Notes under the pieces: generated by a model
Seen by the model: the letters and a program-made list of their open reading frames with translations, nothing else
Told to the model about the DNA's origin: nothing
Database searches by the model: none
Program-made: the position numbers and the translations under genes
NCBI RefSeq assembly: GCF_014154935.1
Contig: NZ_JACEHH010000045.1
Coordinates: 1 to 64,000 of the forward strand
DNA length: 64,000 bases
Origin: Stieleria mannarensis
Lineage (GTDB): Bacteria; Planctomycetota; Planctomycetia; Pirellulales; Pirellulaceae
Direction: 5' to 3'
Part shown: positions 25,057-33,119 of the stretch, in pieces
Numbering within the stretch: the stretch's first letter is position 1
Layout of the letters: each line of letters begins with the position of its first letter

Positions 25057-25965
25057 TCAGCTGGAACCGACGAGTTCTTGGGGCACGATTTTGGAACGCA
25101 GGTCCAGGTCGGTGTATTGCAGCAGGGCGCGTTTGAGTTGGTCCCACGAAACCGGTTTGGTAAGAAACTCGCTTGCCCCGGCGGCCATCATCCGACGTTT
25201 CAGCGAGGCGTCACGCATTCCGGTGACCACGATCACGGGCACTGAATCGGTCGCACTGGACTCCTTCAAACGACGCAGGATGTATTCGCCATTCCCATCG
25301 GGCATCTGATAATCCAACAGGATCGCGGCGGGACGTTGCTGGAAGGCGCTGCGATAGCCGTCCATGCCGCGGTAGGCCCGCACCAGGCGGACACCGACGC
25401 TGAGCAGGCGTTTTTGCAGTCCGATCGAAAAGTCCGGGTCATCATCGATCGCCAACACCCACGGCGTCCCCGCATCCTGGTCACGCTCGGCGGTCGATGA
25501 AGTTGCGTCATCCAACCAGCCCCATTCCTGCAGCATCGACAACAGCGATTCTTCGCCTTCGGGTTCGGTCGGCGGCGTGGCGTCGTCCGTTGATTCTTGG
25601 GCGATCAGCTCTTTCAACATCGGTTCCAGTCGCGTCCAGATCTGCTGATCTTTTTTAACCAGTTGGGCCCCCATTTCCTGGCAGCGCTGTTGGACTTTTT
25701 CGTTCGGATCACCGGTCATCACGATCACCGAGGTCTGGCTGAGTCGCTCGTCGGTGGCCATCATTTCGGAAACGCTGATGCCGTTTCCGCCGGGCATGCG
25801 AACATCCAACAGGGCGATCTCGGGGGCGCAAACATCGGCCGTCGACAAGGCATCCATCGCGTTGTCGGCAACGACCACGGCAAGGCCCAACTGCTGGCAA
25901 CGCATGCTCAACAGTTCCAACAGGTCTTGATCATCGTCGGCGATCAGGATTTGTTTCTCACTCAT
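25057..25965 (-). CDS. double-receiver response regulator
   Basis: 302 residues with two receiver domains and no output domain. REC1 (about 4-118) has IADDDQD, phospho-acceptor in ALLDVRMPGGNG, VIVMTGD and LVKKDQ. REC2 (about 168-288) has LAIDDDPD, LLDYQMPDGNG, VIVVTGM and FLTKPVSW. The two are joined by an acidic linker of about 50 residues. The ATG at 25965 has GGAG seven bases upstream. Such proteins usually act as phosphate-passing or phosphate-sink parts of a relay. It is the last minus-strand gene of the cluster. Confidence 0.88.
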   Translation of the reverse strand: MSEKQILIADDDQDLLELLSMRCQQLGLAVVVADNAMDALSTADVCAPEIALLDVRMPGGNGISVSEMMATDERLSQTSVIVMTGDPNEKVQQRCQEMGAQLVKKDQQIWTRLEPMLKELIAQESTDDATPPTEPEGEESLLSMLQEWGWLDDATSSTAERDQDAGTPWVLAIDDDPDFSIGLQKRLLSVGVRLVRAYRGMDGYRSAFQQRPAAILLDYQMPDGNGEYILRRLKESSATDSVPVIVVTGMRDASLKRRMMAAGASEFLTKPVSWDQLKRALLQYTDLDLRSKIVPQELVGSS

Positions 25966-26004
25966 TTTTGTTCTCCATGGTCGGTTGAAAGGACGGTGGG
26001 ATCA

Positions 26005-26078
26005 TTGGTGTCTAGCCTTCAGGCGAATCGCTTTTGCTGCGACGCAGCGCCCCCGGGCGGCGAAGGCCAAAACACCTG
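26005..26078. repeat. palindromic dispersed repeat (TTGGTGTCTAGCCTTCAGGC family)
   Basis: Begins TTGGTGTCTAGCCTTCAGGC, has an internal GCTGCGACGCAGC hairpin and ends GAAGGCCAAAACACCTG, so its ends are imperfectly complementary. Related copies lie at 41300-41372 and 62005-62078, and a longer element with the same TTGGTGTC ends lies at 56369-56588. It fills the short gap between the receiver gene at 26082 and the double receiver gene. Confidence 0.75.
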
Positions 26079-26081
26079 CAC

Positions 26082-26456
26082 TTATGCCGGGGTGGCCAGG
26101 ACCGATGCGATGGCGTCGATCAAATCGCTGCTGCGATAGGGTTTGGTCAAAAAGTAATGTGCCCCGGCATCAAGAGCGGTTTGTTGATCTTGCAGACTGG
26201 CCGACAGCATGATCACCGGCGGCGTGACCAAATCGGGGTCTTCCCGAAGCGACTTTAGCACCGACAACCCGTCCAGGTTGGGCATCTGGACATCCAGCAA
26301 CACCAGGTCGGGATTCTGCGAGCGGATTAATTCCAATCCTTCGGTGCCGTCATAGGCGACCGCGACCTCGAATCCGGCGTGACGGAGTCGCATTTGGACC
26401 CCCAGCACGATTCCTCGGTCGTCATCGATCACCACAATCTTGGACTTATGCGACAC
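26082..26456 (-). CDS. single-domain response regulator
   Basis: 124 residues, one receiver domain: VVIDDDRG, phospho-acceptor in LVLLDVQMPNLDG, VIMLSAS and YFLTKPYRSSD. There is no output domain. The GTG start at 26456 overlaps the end of the upstream hybrid kinase by 11 bp, so the two are translationally coupled and probably form a donor-acceptor pair. Confidence 0.9.
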   Translation of the reverse strand: MSHKSKIVVIDDDRGIVLGVQMRLRHAGFEVAVAYDGTEGLELIRSQNPDLVLLDVQMPNLDGLSVLKSLREDPDLVTPPVIMLSASLQDQQTALDAGAHYFLTKPYRSSDLIDAIASVLATPA

Positions 26457-28020
26457 AGCACTTCTCTTGGACGAGTTGTTGGTTCACCATGGTGACGATC
26501 TCGGTTGCCCGCTGGGCAACGTCCCAGGTCCCATGGACTTCGACGCGGAAATCCGGCAGCGGACCGCGCGGACGGTTGCGATTGATCTGCTGTCGTTCCG
26601 TGTCCAGTCGCGCCAGGAATTCCTCCAACGCGATCGTCGGCACGGACACCAACAGCAACCATTGCCGGTTGGGCAGCGGAAAGATCAAATCGTTTTGTCG
26701 CAGGATGTGGACCAAAAAACGTTCCACATCCAGAACCGCCGACTCACTGGCGTCTTCTTCCAACACCACGCCGATGGCGGACACCGACTGTGGACCGTCA
26801 GGCACCTCGGCCAAACGATCGACGAATCGACGCGTCACTTCGCCGGGGTTGTTGACCGGCAAGGTAAAACTGAACGTGCTGCCGACTCCCTCGGTGCTTT
26901 CGACATCCATTTTGCCGAAGTTGATCTCCACCAGTTCCTGGGCGATGTTCAACCCCAGGCCGAACCCTTTGGTGCTGTCACGGACCTCCGTTTTGACCTG
27001 CGCGAATCGATGGAAGATTTCTCGCTGACGGTCGGCCGGGATTCCCACGCCGTTGTCCGTGACGGCGATCGAAACATCCGTCTCGCCGTGACGCCGGGCC
27101 GAGATGCAGACTTGACCGGGGCTGCGCGTGAACTTGATGGCGTTGATGGCCAGATTGACGATCACCCGCCCGACCTTGGCCGAATCACAGAACACGTCGG
27201 GCAAGTCGTCGTCGATCTGCAGTTCCAAACGAACGTCGCGAACCATTGCCTTGCGTCGAATCGCCGGCAAAACATGCTCGATGATTTCCGCCACGGTGCA
27301 CTGGCAGCGCGAGGCCCCGAGCAGTCCCGATTCCAACTTGCTGACGTCCAGCATGTCGTCGACCATGTTGTTCAGATCACTAGCTCGATCATCGATCACG
27401 CCTAAAAGTTTGGCCTGTTCTTCGCTGACCGGCCCGGCGATGCCATCCTCCAACAGCGAGGCGTATTCCATGATCACCGTCAGCGGTGTTCGGAACTCGT
27501 GCGAAACGTTGTCGACAAACTTCTGTGCCGTCCTGCACGCCTTTTCGAGTTTGCTGTTCTTGGTCTGCAGTAACAAATCGCGTTCACGCAGCGTCTGCAA
27601 CAACTGTTCGTTGTTTCGCGACATCGTGTGTCGCTGGATCGCATAGCGAATCGAGCGTTGCAGCAGTTCCGGGTTGATGCGTCCCTTGACCAGGTAATCC
27701 TGGGCGCCTTCGGCGATCGCGGTGATGGACAATTCGTCATCGGCATGTCCGGTCAACACGATCAAGGGGTTTCGGGGACAGGCGTGGACCATGCTGACGA
27801 CGGAATCCAGCCCACGGCTATCGGGCAGCGACAGATCCGCCAACACGACATCAAATTTCGATTCATTGACCACGGCCAGTGCATCGCCCAAACAGGTCGC
27901 ACGGCGAACGTCACAATCCGGAAACGCCTTGTGCAGCGATCGCGTGATCGATTCGCCGTCGACCAAATCGTCTTCGATCAGCAAGATGCTCAACTCGGTT
28001 TTCTGTTCTGCTATCACCAT
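26446..28020 (-). CDS. REC-histidine kinase hybrid protein 2
   Basis: 524 residues, soluble. The receiver is at about 7-125 (LLIEDDLVDGE, VVLADLSLPDSRG, IVLTGHAD, YLVKGRIN). The HisKA phospho-His is in NVSHEFRTPLTVIMEY (about 180-195). The HATPase has N-box NLAINAIKF, G1 VTDNGVGIP and G2 KGFGLGLNIAQEL. The last 115 residues (after VNNPGEV) contain ERFLVHILRQNDLIFPLPNR and WLLLVSVPTIALEEFLARLD, a strand/helix pattern that recalls a degenerate GGDEF fold without its active-site motif. The architecture parallels hybrid protein 1. Confidence 0.87.
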   Translation of the reverse strand: MVIAEQKTELSILLIEDDLVDGESITRSLHKAFPDCDVRRATCLGDALAVVNESKFDVVLADLSLPDSRGLDSVVSMVHACPRNPLIVLTGHADDELSITAIAEGAQDYLVKGRINPELLQRSIRYAIQRHTMSRNNEQLLQTLRERDLLLQTKNSKLEKACRTAQKFVDNVSHEFRTPLTVIMEYASLLEDGIAGPVSEEQAKLLGVIDDRASDLNNMVDDMLDVSKLESGLLGASRCQCTVAEIIEHVLPAIRRKAMVRDVRLELQIDDDLPDVFCDSAKVGRVIVNLAINAIKFTRSPGQVCISARRHGETDVSIAVTDNGVGIPADRQREIFHRFAQVKTEVRDSTKGFGLGLNIAQELVEINFGKMDVESTEGVGSTFSFTLPVNNPGEVTRRFVDRLAEVPDGPQSVSAIGVVLEEDASESAVLDVERFLVHILRQNDLIFPLPNRQWLLLVSVPTIALEEFLARLDTERQQINRNRPRGPLPDFRVEVHGTWDVAQRATEIVTMVNQQLVQEKCCVA

Positions 28021-28107
28021 GGCACTCTCCCGTGCTGCGGTTGGCTGGATAAGAAACGTCCCACCGTCACACCCCCCGGTCCGCGACGGTGTGCTCGAGT
28101 CTGACCG

Positions 28108-28629
28108 CTAATGCGACGTTGGATCGCGTTTGGAAAGGTCGACAAAGGCCTGCATTTCACGGAGCAACACGTCGAAATGCACCGGCTTGTTCAGAAAGCA
28201 GTCCGCCCCCAAGGCCATCATTTCCGATCGCAATTCGGGTGATCGCATGCCGGTGAGCACGATGACCGGGATCCGACGCGTCGCCTGGTTGTTTCGCAAG
28301 GATTCCAGCACAAACCGCCCGTCGCCACTGGGCATCGAGACGTCCATCAGGATCAAGTCGGGATGGTCGGTGATCGCTTCCCAAAAACCCTGCGTCCCGA
28401 AATAGGCGACTTGGACCTCGGCCCGATAGGCACTGAGCCGCATTTCCAATGTGCGACAAATCTCCGGATCGTCGTCGATGCACAAGATTCGAGGCGTGTG
28501 GGTCATCGCCGACCGAGCGAGCAGATCTTTGCCGACTTTGCTTTCGATCCGCTTGGACATGCGTGCCCGCATGACCTGTTGCAGCGGACGCTTGCGAGCC
28601 TGTGAAGCTTGGGTGACCACGCTTGACAT
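28108..28629 (-). CDS. response regulator with N-terminal extension
   Basis: 173 residues. A basic N-terminal extension (about 1-45: SSVVTQASQARKRPLQQVMR) precedes one receiver domain: LCIDDDPE, phospho-acceptor in LILMDVSMPSGDG, VIVLTGM and FLNKPVHFD. There is no DNA-binding domain; the basic extension could serve docking. The ATG at 28629 has GGAG seven bases upstream. It is 87 bp upstream of hybrid kinase 2 and probably co-transcribed with it. Confidence 0.88.
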   Translation of the reverse strand: MSSVVTQASQARKRPLQQVMRARMSKRIESKVGKDLLARSAMTHTPRILCIDDDPEICRTLEMRLSAYRAEVQVAYFGTQGFWEAITDHPDLILMDVSMPSGDGRFVLESLRNNQATRRIPVIVLTGMRSPELRSEMMALGADCFLNKPVHFDVLLREMQAFVDLSKRDPTSH

Positions 28630-28832
28630 TTGGGTTCTCCAGGTGGGGTAACGGAGGGGGGGAAGCTTCGCGGAGCAATCCGTTCGCGCCCGCGTGGGTG
28701 AATCACCGGTGGCACAGGTGGGTGGGATGCCGGGGGGAAGTGATTGGGACGCGCGATTGCCGCTGGTAAACAGTTAGATTGTGTCGCGGCCGGAGGCGTG
28801 TTCGTTCGGCGGAGTTGTCTGAACACCGACAA

Positions 28833-29270
28833 TCAGACCGGCTGCAGAGACACCACGGGAGGGGATTTGACGTGCCGCAGATAAAGCGACAGGGTTTCCA
28901 ACAGTCCGCCGACGTTGGATTTCAAGAAATAGCCCGCCACGTTGCGATCGTAGGCGCGGGTGATGTCGCGGGGGTGATCCGAGGTGGTCAAGATGAAAAC
29001 GGTGGTGCGTCGAAATGCTTCGTCGGCGCGGATCGCATCTAAGAATTGGTGTCCGTTCATCCCGGGCATGTTGATGTCCAACAGGACGATCAACTGGGAA
29101 CGCTGCTGGTCGGTCAAGCGATCCGAGCGCAACAGGTCCAGTGCCGCATTCCCGTCGGCCGCGTTGAGGATGTCGACCTCCATCTGCCGCTTTGCGACGC
29201 CCCGCTTGACGATTTCCAGATCGACGAAATCGTCTTCGACGACCACCAGAGTTGGAAGAACTTTGTTCAT
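28833..29270 (-). CDS. Rcp1-like single-domain response regulator
   Basis: 145 residues. ATG at 29270 is chosen because it overlaps the stop of the upstream kinase by 4 bp (ATGA). The receiver has VVVEDDFVD, phospho-acceptor in IVLLDINMPGMNG, VFILTTSDHPRD and YFLKSNVGG. The TTSD and LKS signatures and the spacing are those of Rcp1-type regulators that pair with phytochrome-like kinases. It is the direct partner candidate of the membrane kinase at 29267-31141. Confidence 0.9.
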   Translation of the reverse strand: MNKVLPTLVVVEDDFVDLEIVKRGVAKRQMEVDILNAADGNAALDLLRSDRLTDQQRSQLIVLLDINMPGMNGHQFLDAIRADEAFRRTTVFILTTSDHPRDITRAYDRNVAGYFLKSNVGGLLETLSLYLRHVKSPPVVSLQPV

Positions 29271-31141
29271 GACACTGCTCCACAGACGGCTTCGGACGGC
29301 TTTGTCGGCAATCGACAAGGCCATGTAAAAATGAACCGGGTTCCCTGGCCGATTTGTGACGTCACACAAATCTTGCCGCCGAAGAACTCCACTTGTTTCT
29401 TGACGATCGCAAGGCCCATCCCGCTGCCTTCGATCGAGGTATCGCCGACGCGTTGATACATCTGAAAAATGCGATCGAAGTTGGCCGCGTCGATTCCGGG
29501 ACCGTTGTCTTGCACCGCAAATTCAAAACAATCCCCGGCGGCCGACCAAGTCACCGAGACAACCCCCTGGGGCCCCTTGTCGTTGTGTTTGATCGCGTTG
29601 CCGATCAGATTCATAAACACCTGCTCCAACGGCGCGCGAACCGTTTCGAACTCGGGAAGATCGCTCGGCCAATCGATTCGGATTTCATGCGGGTTGCTGA
29701 CCATGTCGGCGATGTTTTCCAGCACCGATCCGACGTCGACGATCTCCACCGCGGGTTCGATCCGTCCGACACGCGAAAAATCCAGCAAGTCTTCCAACAA
29801 GACTTCCAGCTTTCCCACTCGGGTTTTCAAATTGTCCAAATAAACCTCACCTTCGCTGGACAGGTCCTCACGAACATCTTCTTCGATCCACTGGGCCAGA
29901 TGCTTGATGCCCCGCAGCGGAGAACGCAGGTCGTGCGAGGCCACATAGGCAAAACTGTCGAGTTCTTCGTTGGTCGCCTGGAGCAGGTTTGCTTGCTCGC
30001 GAAGCTCGACGCCCAGTTGTTGTGACTGCTCAAGTAATTCGCGGGTCCGAAGGTTCTGGTCGCTAAAGATGCGGGCCGCCGTGGCCATCTTGCCGATCTC
30101 GTCGGTTCGCCGTGTCCCCGGCACATCGGCCAGCACTTCGCCGCTGGAAAGTCGCTCAAACGTCTGGGTCAATTCCGAGATCGGGGTGACGATCAGCAGC
30201 GCCAGCCGGGTGGCGATCAACAGCGACAAGCCAACGGCCGTGACAACGATTCCCCAAGAAAACAGGCGGACGCGATTGGAGGTGGCGGCCAATTCCGATG
30301 CGATGAATTCCCGTCGCGTCTCGGCCCGCGAACGCAGTTGTGCCGAGTAGTAGGACACCTCCGATTCCTCGCCCGCGATCACGACGTTGCGCAGGAACAG
30401 GTAACTGCGGGTCGCTTGCACGGCCCGCAACCCGACGCTTTCAAAGTCTCGGATCGCTTCAACGATGGCATCGACCTCGCCTTGCAGACCTTCGATTTCT
30501 CCCAACTGCCGCACGGCATCGTGGATCGCTCCGACCGACGACTCGACCAGTTCGCCGTCGGGGTTTTCGAAGTACCGCAGCAAGAATTTTTCCGCTTTGG
30601 AAAATGCAGACTGGGATCGCACCAGTGCCAGACGCTGATCGGTCACCCCCGATCCGGCCAACCGAGTGGACAGGGTCGCCATCTGGTCTTCGATCTGTTG
30701 CACCAGTACGGGCAATTGCTGCTCGACCAAGTCTTGGCGAATCTTTCGCTCCACGATCACCGCGTCGAAATGTTTGGCATACTCTGTCACCCGCGAGTCG
30801 ATCTGGCCGAACAGCGTGACCATTTCAGGGTCGGTCTGCTGCTGTGTCGCCGCGTCGATGTTGACCCGCAAACGATCGAAGATCTCTTTGGCCGCATTGG
30901 ATTGAGATTCGCGACCGGAATAGACGAAGCGGTCGGCTCGCAAACGAAGCTCTTGGACGTCGCGGTCCATCCGCAGCACGACGGCATTGATCGCTTCGAT
31001 CTGACTCATCCGATCAAAGACGCGGGCGATCCGTTTGGAGCCGAAATAGACCGCCAGCGCATTGCCAAACACCAGCATCAAAATGATGCCGAATCCGAGG
31101 TAGATCTTTCGTTTGAGCGACAGCTGAAACATTTGCAACAT
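29267..31141 (-). CDS. membrane histidine kinase with helical periplasmic sensor and HAMP
   Basis: 624 residues with ATG at 31141 (a second ATG three codons later is possible). TM1 is about 12-33 (YLGFGIILMLVFGNALAVYF). The periplasmic domain (about 35-290) is all-helical, rich in Gln, Arg and Glu, like four-helix-bundle chemoreceptor sensors. TM2 is LFSWGIVVTAVGLSLLIATR, followed by HAMP. HisKA has FAYVASHDLRSPLRGIKHLA. HATPase has N-box LIGNAIKHND, G1 VQDNGPGID and G2 GSGMGLAIVKKQ. It lies 14 bp after a solute-binding protein gene and overlaps the receiver gene. Confidence 0.92.
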   Translation of the reverse strand: MLQMFQLSLKRKIYLGFGIILMLVFGNALAVYFGSKRIARVFDRMSQIEAINAVVLRMDRDVQELRLRADRFVYSGRESQSNAAKEIFDRLRVNIDAATQQQTDPEMVTLFGQIDSRVTEYAKHFDAVIVERKIRQDLVEQQLPVLVQQIEDQMATLSTRLAGSGVTDQRLALVRSQSAFSKAEKFLLRYFENPDGELVESSVGAIHDAVRQLGEIEGLQGEVDAIVEAIRDFESVGLRAVQATRSYLFLRNVVIAGEESEVSYYSAQLRSRAETRREFIASELAATSNRVRLFSWGIVVTAVGLSLLIATRLALLIVTPISELTQTFERLSSGEVLADVPGTRRTDEIGKMATAARIFSDQNLRTRELLEQSQQLGVELREQANLLQATNEELDSFAYVASHDLRSPLRGIKHLAQWIEEDVREDLSSEGEVYLDNLKTRVGKLEVLLEDLLDFSRVGRIEPAVEIVDVGSVLENIADMVSNPHEIRIDWPSDLPEFETVRAPLEQVFMNLIGNAIKHNDKGPQGVVSVTWSAAGDCFEFAVQDNGPGIDAANFDRIFQMYQRVGDTSIEGSGMGLAIVKKQVEFFGGKICVTSQIGQGTRFIFTWPCRLPTKPSEAVCGAVS

Positions 31142-31155
31142 GCGTGGGCGAGATG

Positions 31156-32442
31156 TTAATTCGCGGTCAGAAACTCGTTCCAACCGCTCAACGTGTACTC
31201 ATAGTGCTCCATCACGGTGTTCCAGACCGCGATGTTGCTGAAACGGCGTTCATAGGACCCGCCGGTGCGGGTCTCGCCGCGTCGCACGACGGTGCGTCCA
31301 TCGGTCCCGATCAAGTCGGTCGCGGCAGGTTTCCCGGCGTACCAGTACTCCCACTCCTGGTCGGTCATTTCACGACGGGACCGATCGGGATTGGAGATGT
31401 AATAGCCTTGTCGGGCGACAAACGCCCCCGGCCAGCCGGACAGCCACCAATTCATGTACTCGTACGCCGCGTCTTTGGTCGCGTTGGAGGTGGCCGCGGA
31501 CAGGCACATCACGCCGTGCCAGGCCCGATAGCCTTCTTTCGGCGCCGCATAAACGCAATCGATGTTCTCGGCGCGCAGGGCGGACACTCCCGGAGAGAAC
31601 ATGCTTTCGATGACCGCTTCGCCGCAGCGCATCAATTCGACCGATCGAGGCACGCTGTTCCAAACGCCGCGAAAATGTCCGTCACGCCTCAAATCGACCA
31701 ACACGCGAAATAACGCCGAGATCTCGGACTTGGACAGATTGCCGATGTCTTCGAACTCCACCAGCCCTTTGGACTGGGCCGCCAGCGCGATGTCAAACAA
31801 CCCGATCGTCGGTTCGTTGCACAATGCCACCCGGCCCGCCCAGCGTGAATCCAATAGCCAACTCCAGCTTTCGGTTTGATAGGCAACCCCACGAGGGACC
31901 ACCGACGCGTCATAGGCAAACGAGTCGACGTTGTGGACGTAGGGCAGAAAACTGATCCGTTGCGTTTCGTCGGCCCCCAGGGTTCCGTTGTCCTGGACAT
32001 ACAGCAGTTTGTTCGGGGCGTCGCCGGCACCGACCCGCCCGTGCGGTGTCAGCTTTCCTGTTTTGGTCAGACTGTTGATTTCGTCCCAGTAGACCAAACG
32101 CGAGGTGTCGATCGGCGCGATCGCGCCGGCCTGCCACAGCAAACGAATGCTGTTGGACCACTGTTCGTACAGATCAAACGACTCCGGCCGCGTGGAGGCC
32201 TGGTGCAAGACCGAGGCGCTGCCCCCGGGTTGAAAGTGGATCGTGATCCCCAAGTCCTTTTCGGCCCGCTGGCGAATCGGTTCCTGAAGCGTGACGTGCG
32301 TCCCCAGAACGCGCAGCGCGCGTTTTTGCCGCACGAAACCGTAGGGGGCATCGCCGTAAATGCGTCGCGACGCGGCACCAGCGGCAAGCGTGGCGGCGGT
32401 GGCGGTGGCGGTGGCCAGGAACGTTCGTCGGGATTGCTTCAT
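31156..32442 (-). CDS. Tat-exported extracellular solute-binding protein (PotD-like)
   Basis: 428 residues. ATG at 32442 (MKQSRRTFLATATATAATLA) gives a twin-arginine signal with an Ala-rich core. The mature part resembles family-1/PotD binding proteins: LRVLGTHVTLQEPIRQRAEK, FDLYEQWSNSIRLLWQAGAI, FLPYVHNVDSFAYD, WAGRVALCNEPTIGLFDIAL, KDAAYEYMNWWLSGWPGAFV. No ABC permease or ATPase gene is near. Instead the gene is followed after 14 bp by a membrane histidine kinase, which suggests a role as ligand-binding co-sensor in the periplasm; this is inferred from context. Confidence 0.82.
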   Translation of the reverse strand: MKQSRRTFLATATATAATLAAGAASRRIYGDAPYGFVRQKRALRVLGTHVTLQEPIRQRAEKDLGITIHFQPGGSASVLHQASTRPESFDLYEQWSNSIRLLWQAGAIAPIDTSRLVYWDEINSLTKTGKLTPHGRVGAGDAPNKLLYVQDNGTLGADETQRISFLPYVHNVDSFAYDASVVPRGVAYQTESWSWLLDSRWAGRVALCNEPTIGLFDIALAAQSKGLVEFEDIGNLSKSEISALFRVLVDLRRDGHFRGVWNSVPRSVELMRCGEAVIESMFSPGVSALRAENIDCVYAAPKEGYRAWHGVMCLSAATSNATKDAAYEYMNWWLSGWPGAFVARQGYYISNPDRSRREMTDQEWEYWYAGKPAATDLIGTDGRTVVRRGETRTGGSYERRFSNIAVWNTVMEHYEYTLSGWNEFLTAN

Positions 32443-33119
32443 GGGGATTGCTTGATGGATCTCGCTTGGGGCGGAATCGCTCACAATTGGGCGAGGGGGC
32501 TGAAAAACGTGTCTTGCGGGTATCTCGGCGGCCCACAACGTCTCGGGAAATCGGACCGAATGCGGGACAACGGACCGGCAGAACAGCGGTCTGCGAATTC
32601 GACGCCGCGGGAATTCATGCCCCCTCCCTGCCGAGATCATGCGGTGTTTAACCGCTGATTTTCAGGCGTTTACGACTTCACCCTCCCCTCGCTACGCTCG
32701 GCCCTCCCTTCCGGGGAGAGTTTCGTCGTAAACCCTCACGATCTCGTTCACCGGTGGGGCCGCTCTGCAGGACCGGTGGCAGCGATCGCAGCGGTCGCGG
32801 TTTTCGCTCCGATGATTCCGCTTGGCGCGTGTGGCGAAGCGATAATCCCTGGGGATTAGCTCGCGTGAACCGTCGGTCTTGCCGATCGGGAAAGATGATT
32901 GCGTCCTGCTGGTCGCCGGCGCGACAGTGTGCACACACCGCTTGGCCCCCGTGAGGGCGGTCATTTCGCCGCTGTCCGGGCCGCTGTCCGACGCGACCGC
33001 CCAGACGCTTGTTTCTTGGCCGGTTGCACCTTATGACAAGGTGTTGAGCCTGCCACTGTCTGTCTAAGACTTGTAAGTCTCAGAATTGACTCGGATCCCA
33101 ATAGCCCTCGATCTTACCG
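32443..33119. repeat. divergent intergenic region with dispersed repeats
   Basis: No gene is supported in these 677 bp between the binding-protein gene and glgP. Positions 32624-32686 hold an inverted copy of the GTGAAGTCGTAAACGCCTG element seen at 24942-24991. The ends GTTTACGAC (32668-32676) and GTCGTAAAC (32725-32733) form an inverted repeat. A near-perfect palindrome, TAATCCCTGGGGATTA, lies at 32843-32858 and could be an operator for either divergent unit. Promoters are not identifiable with confidence. Confidence 0.55.

Noticed and set aside
31142-31183. Longer start for the membrane histidine kinase
   Set aside because: It would overlap the binding-protein gene's end and adds a polar stretch before the first membrane helix; ATG 31141 is adequate.
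32678-32938. 86-aa open frame before glgP
   Set aside because: Covers dispersed repeat sequence, is Arg-rich and has no start signal or protein-like pattern.
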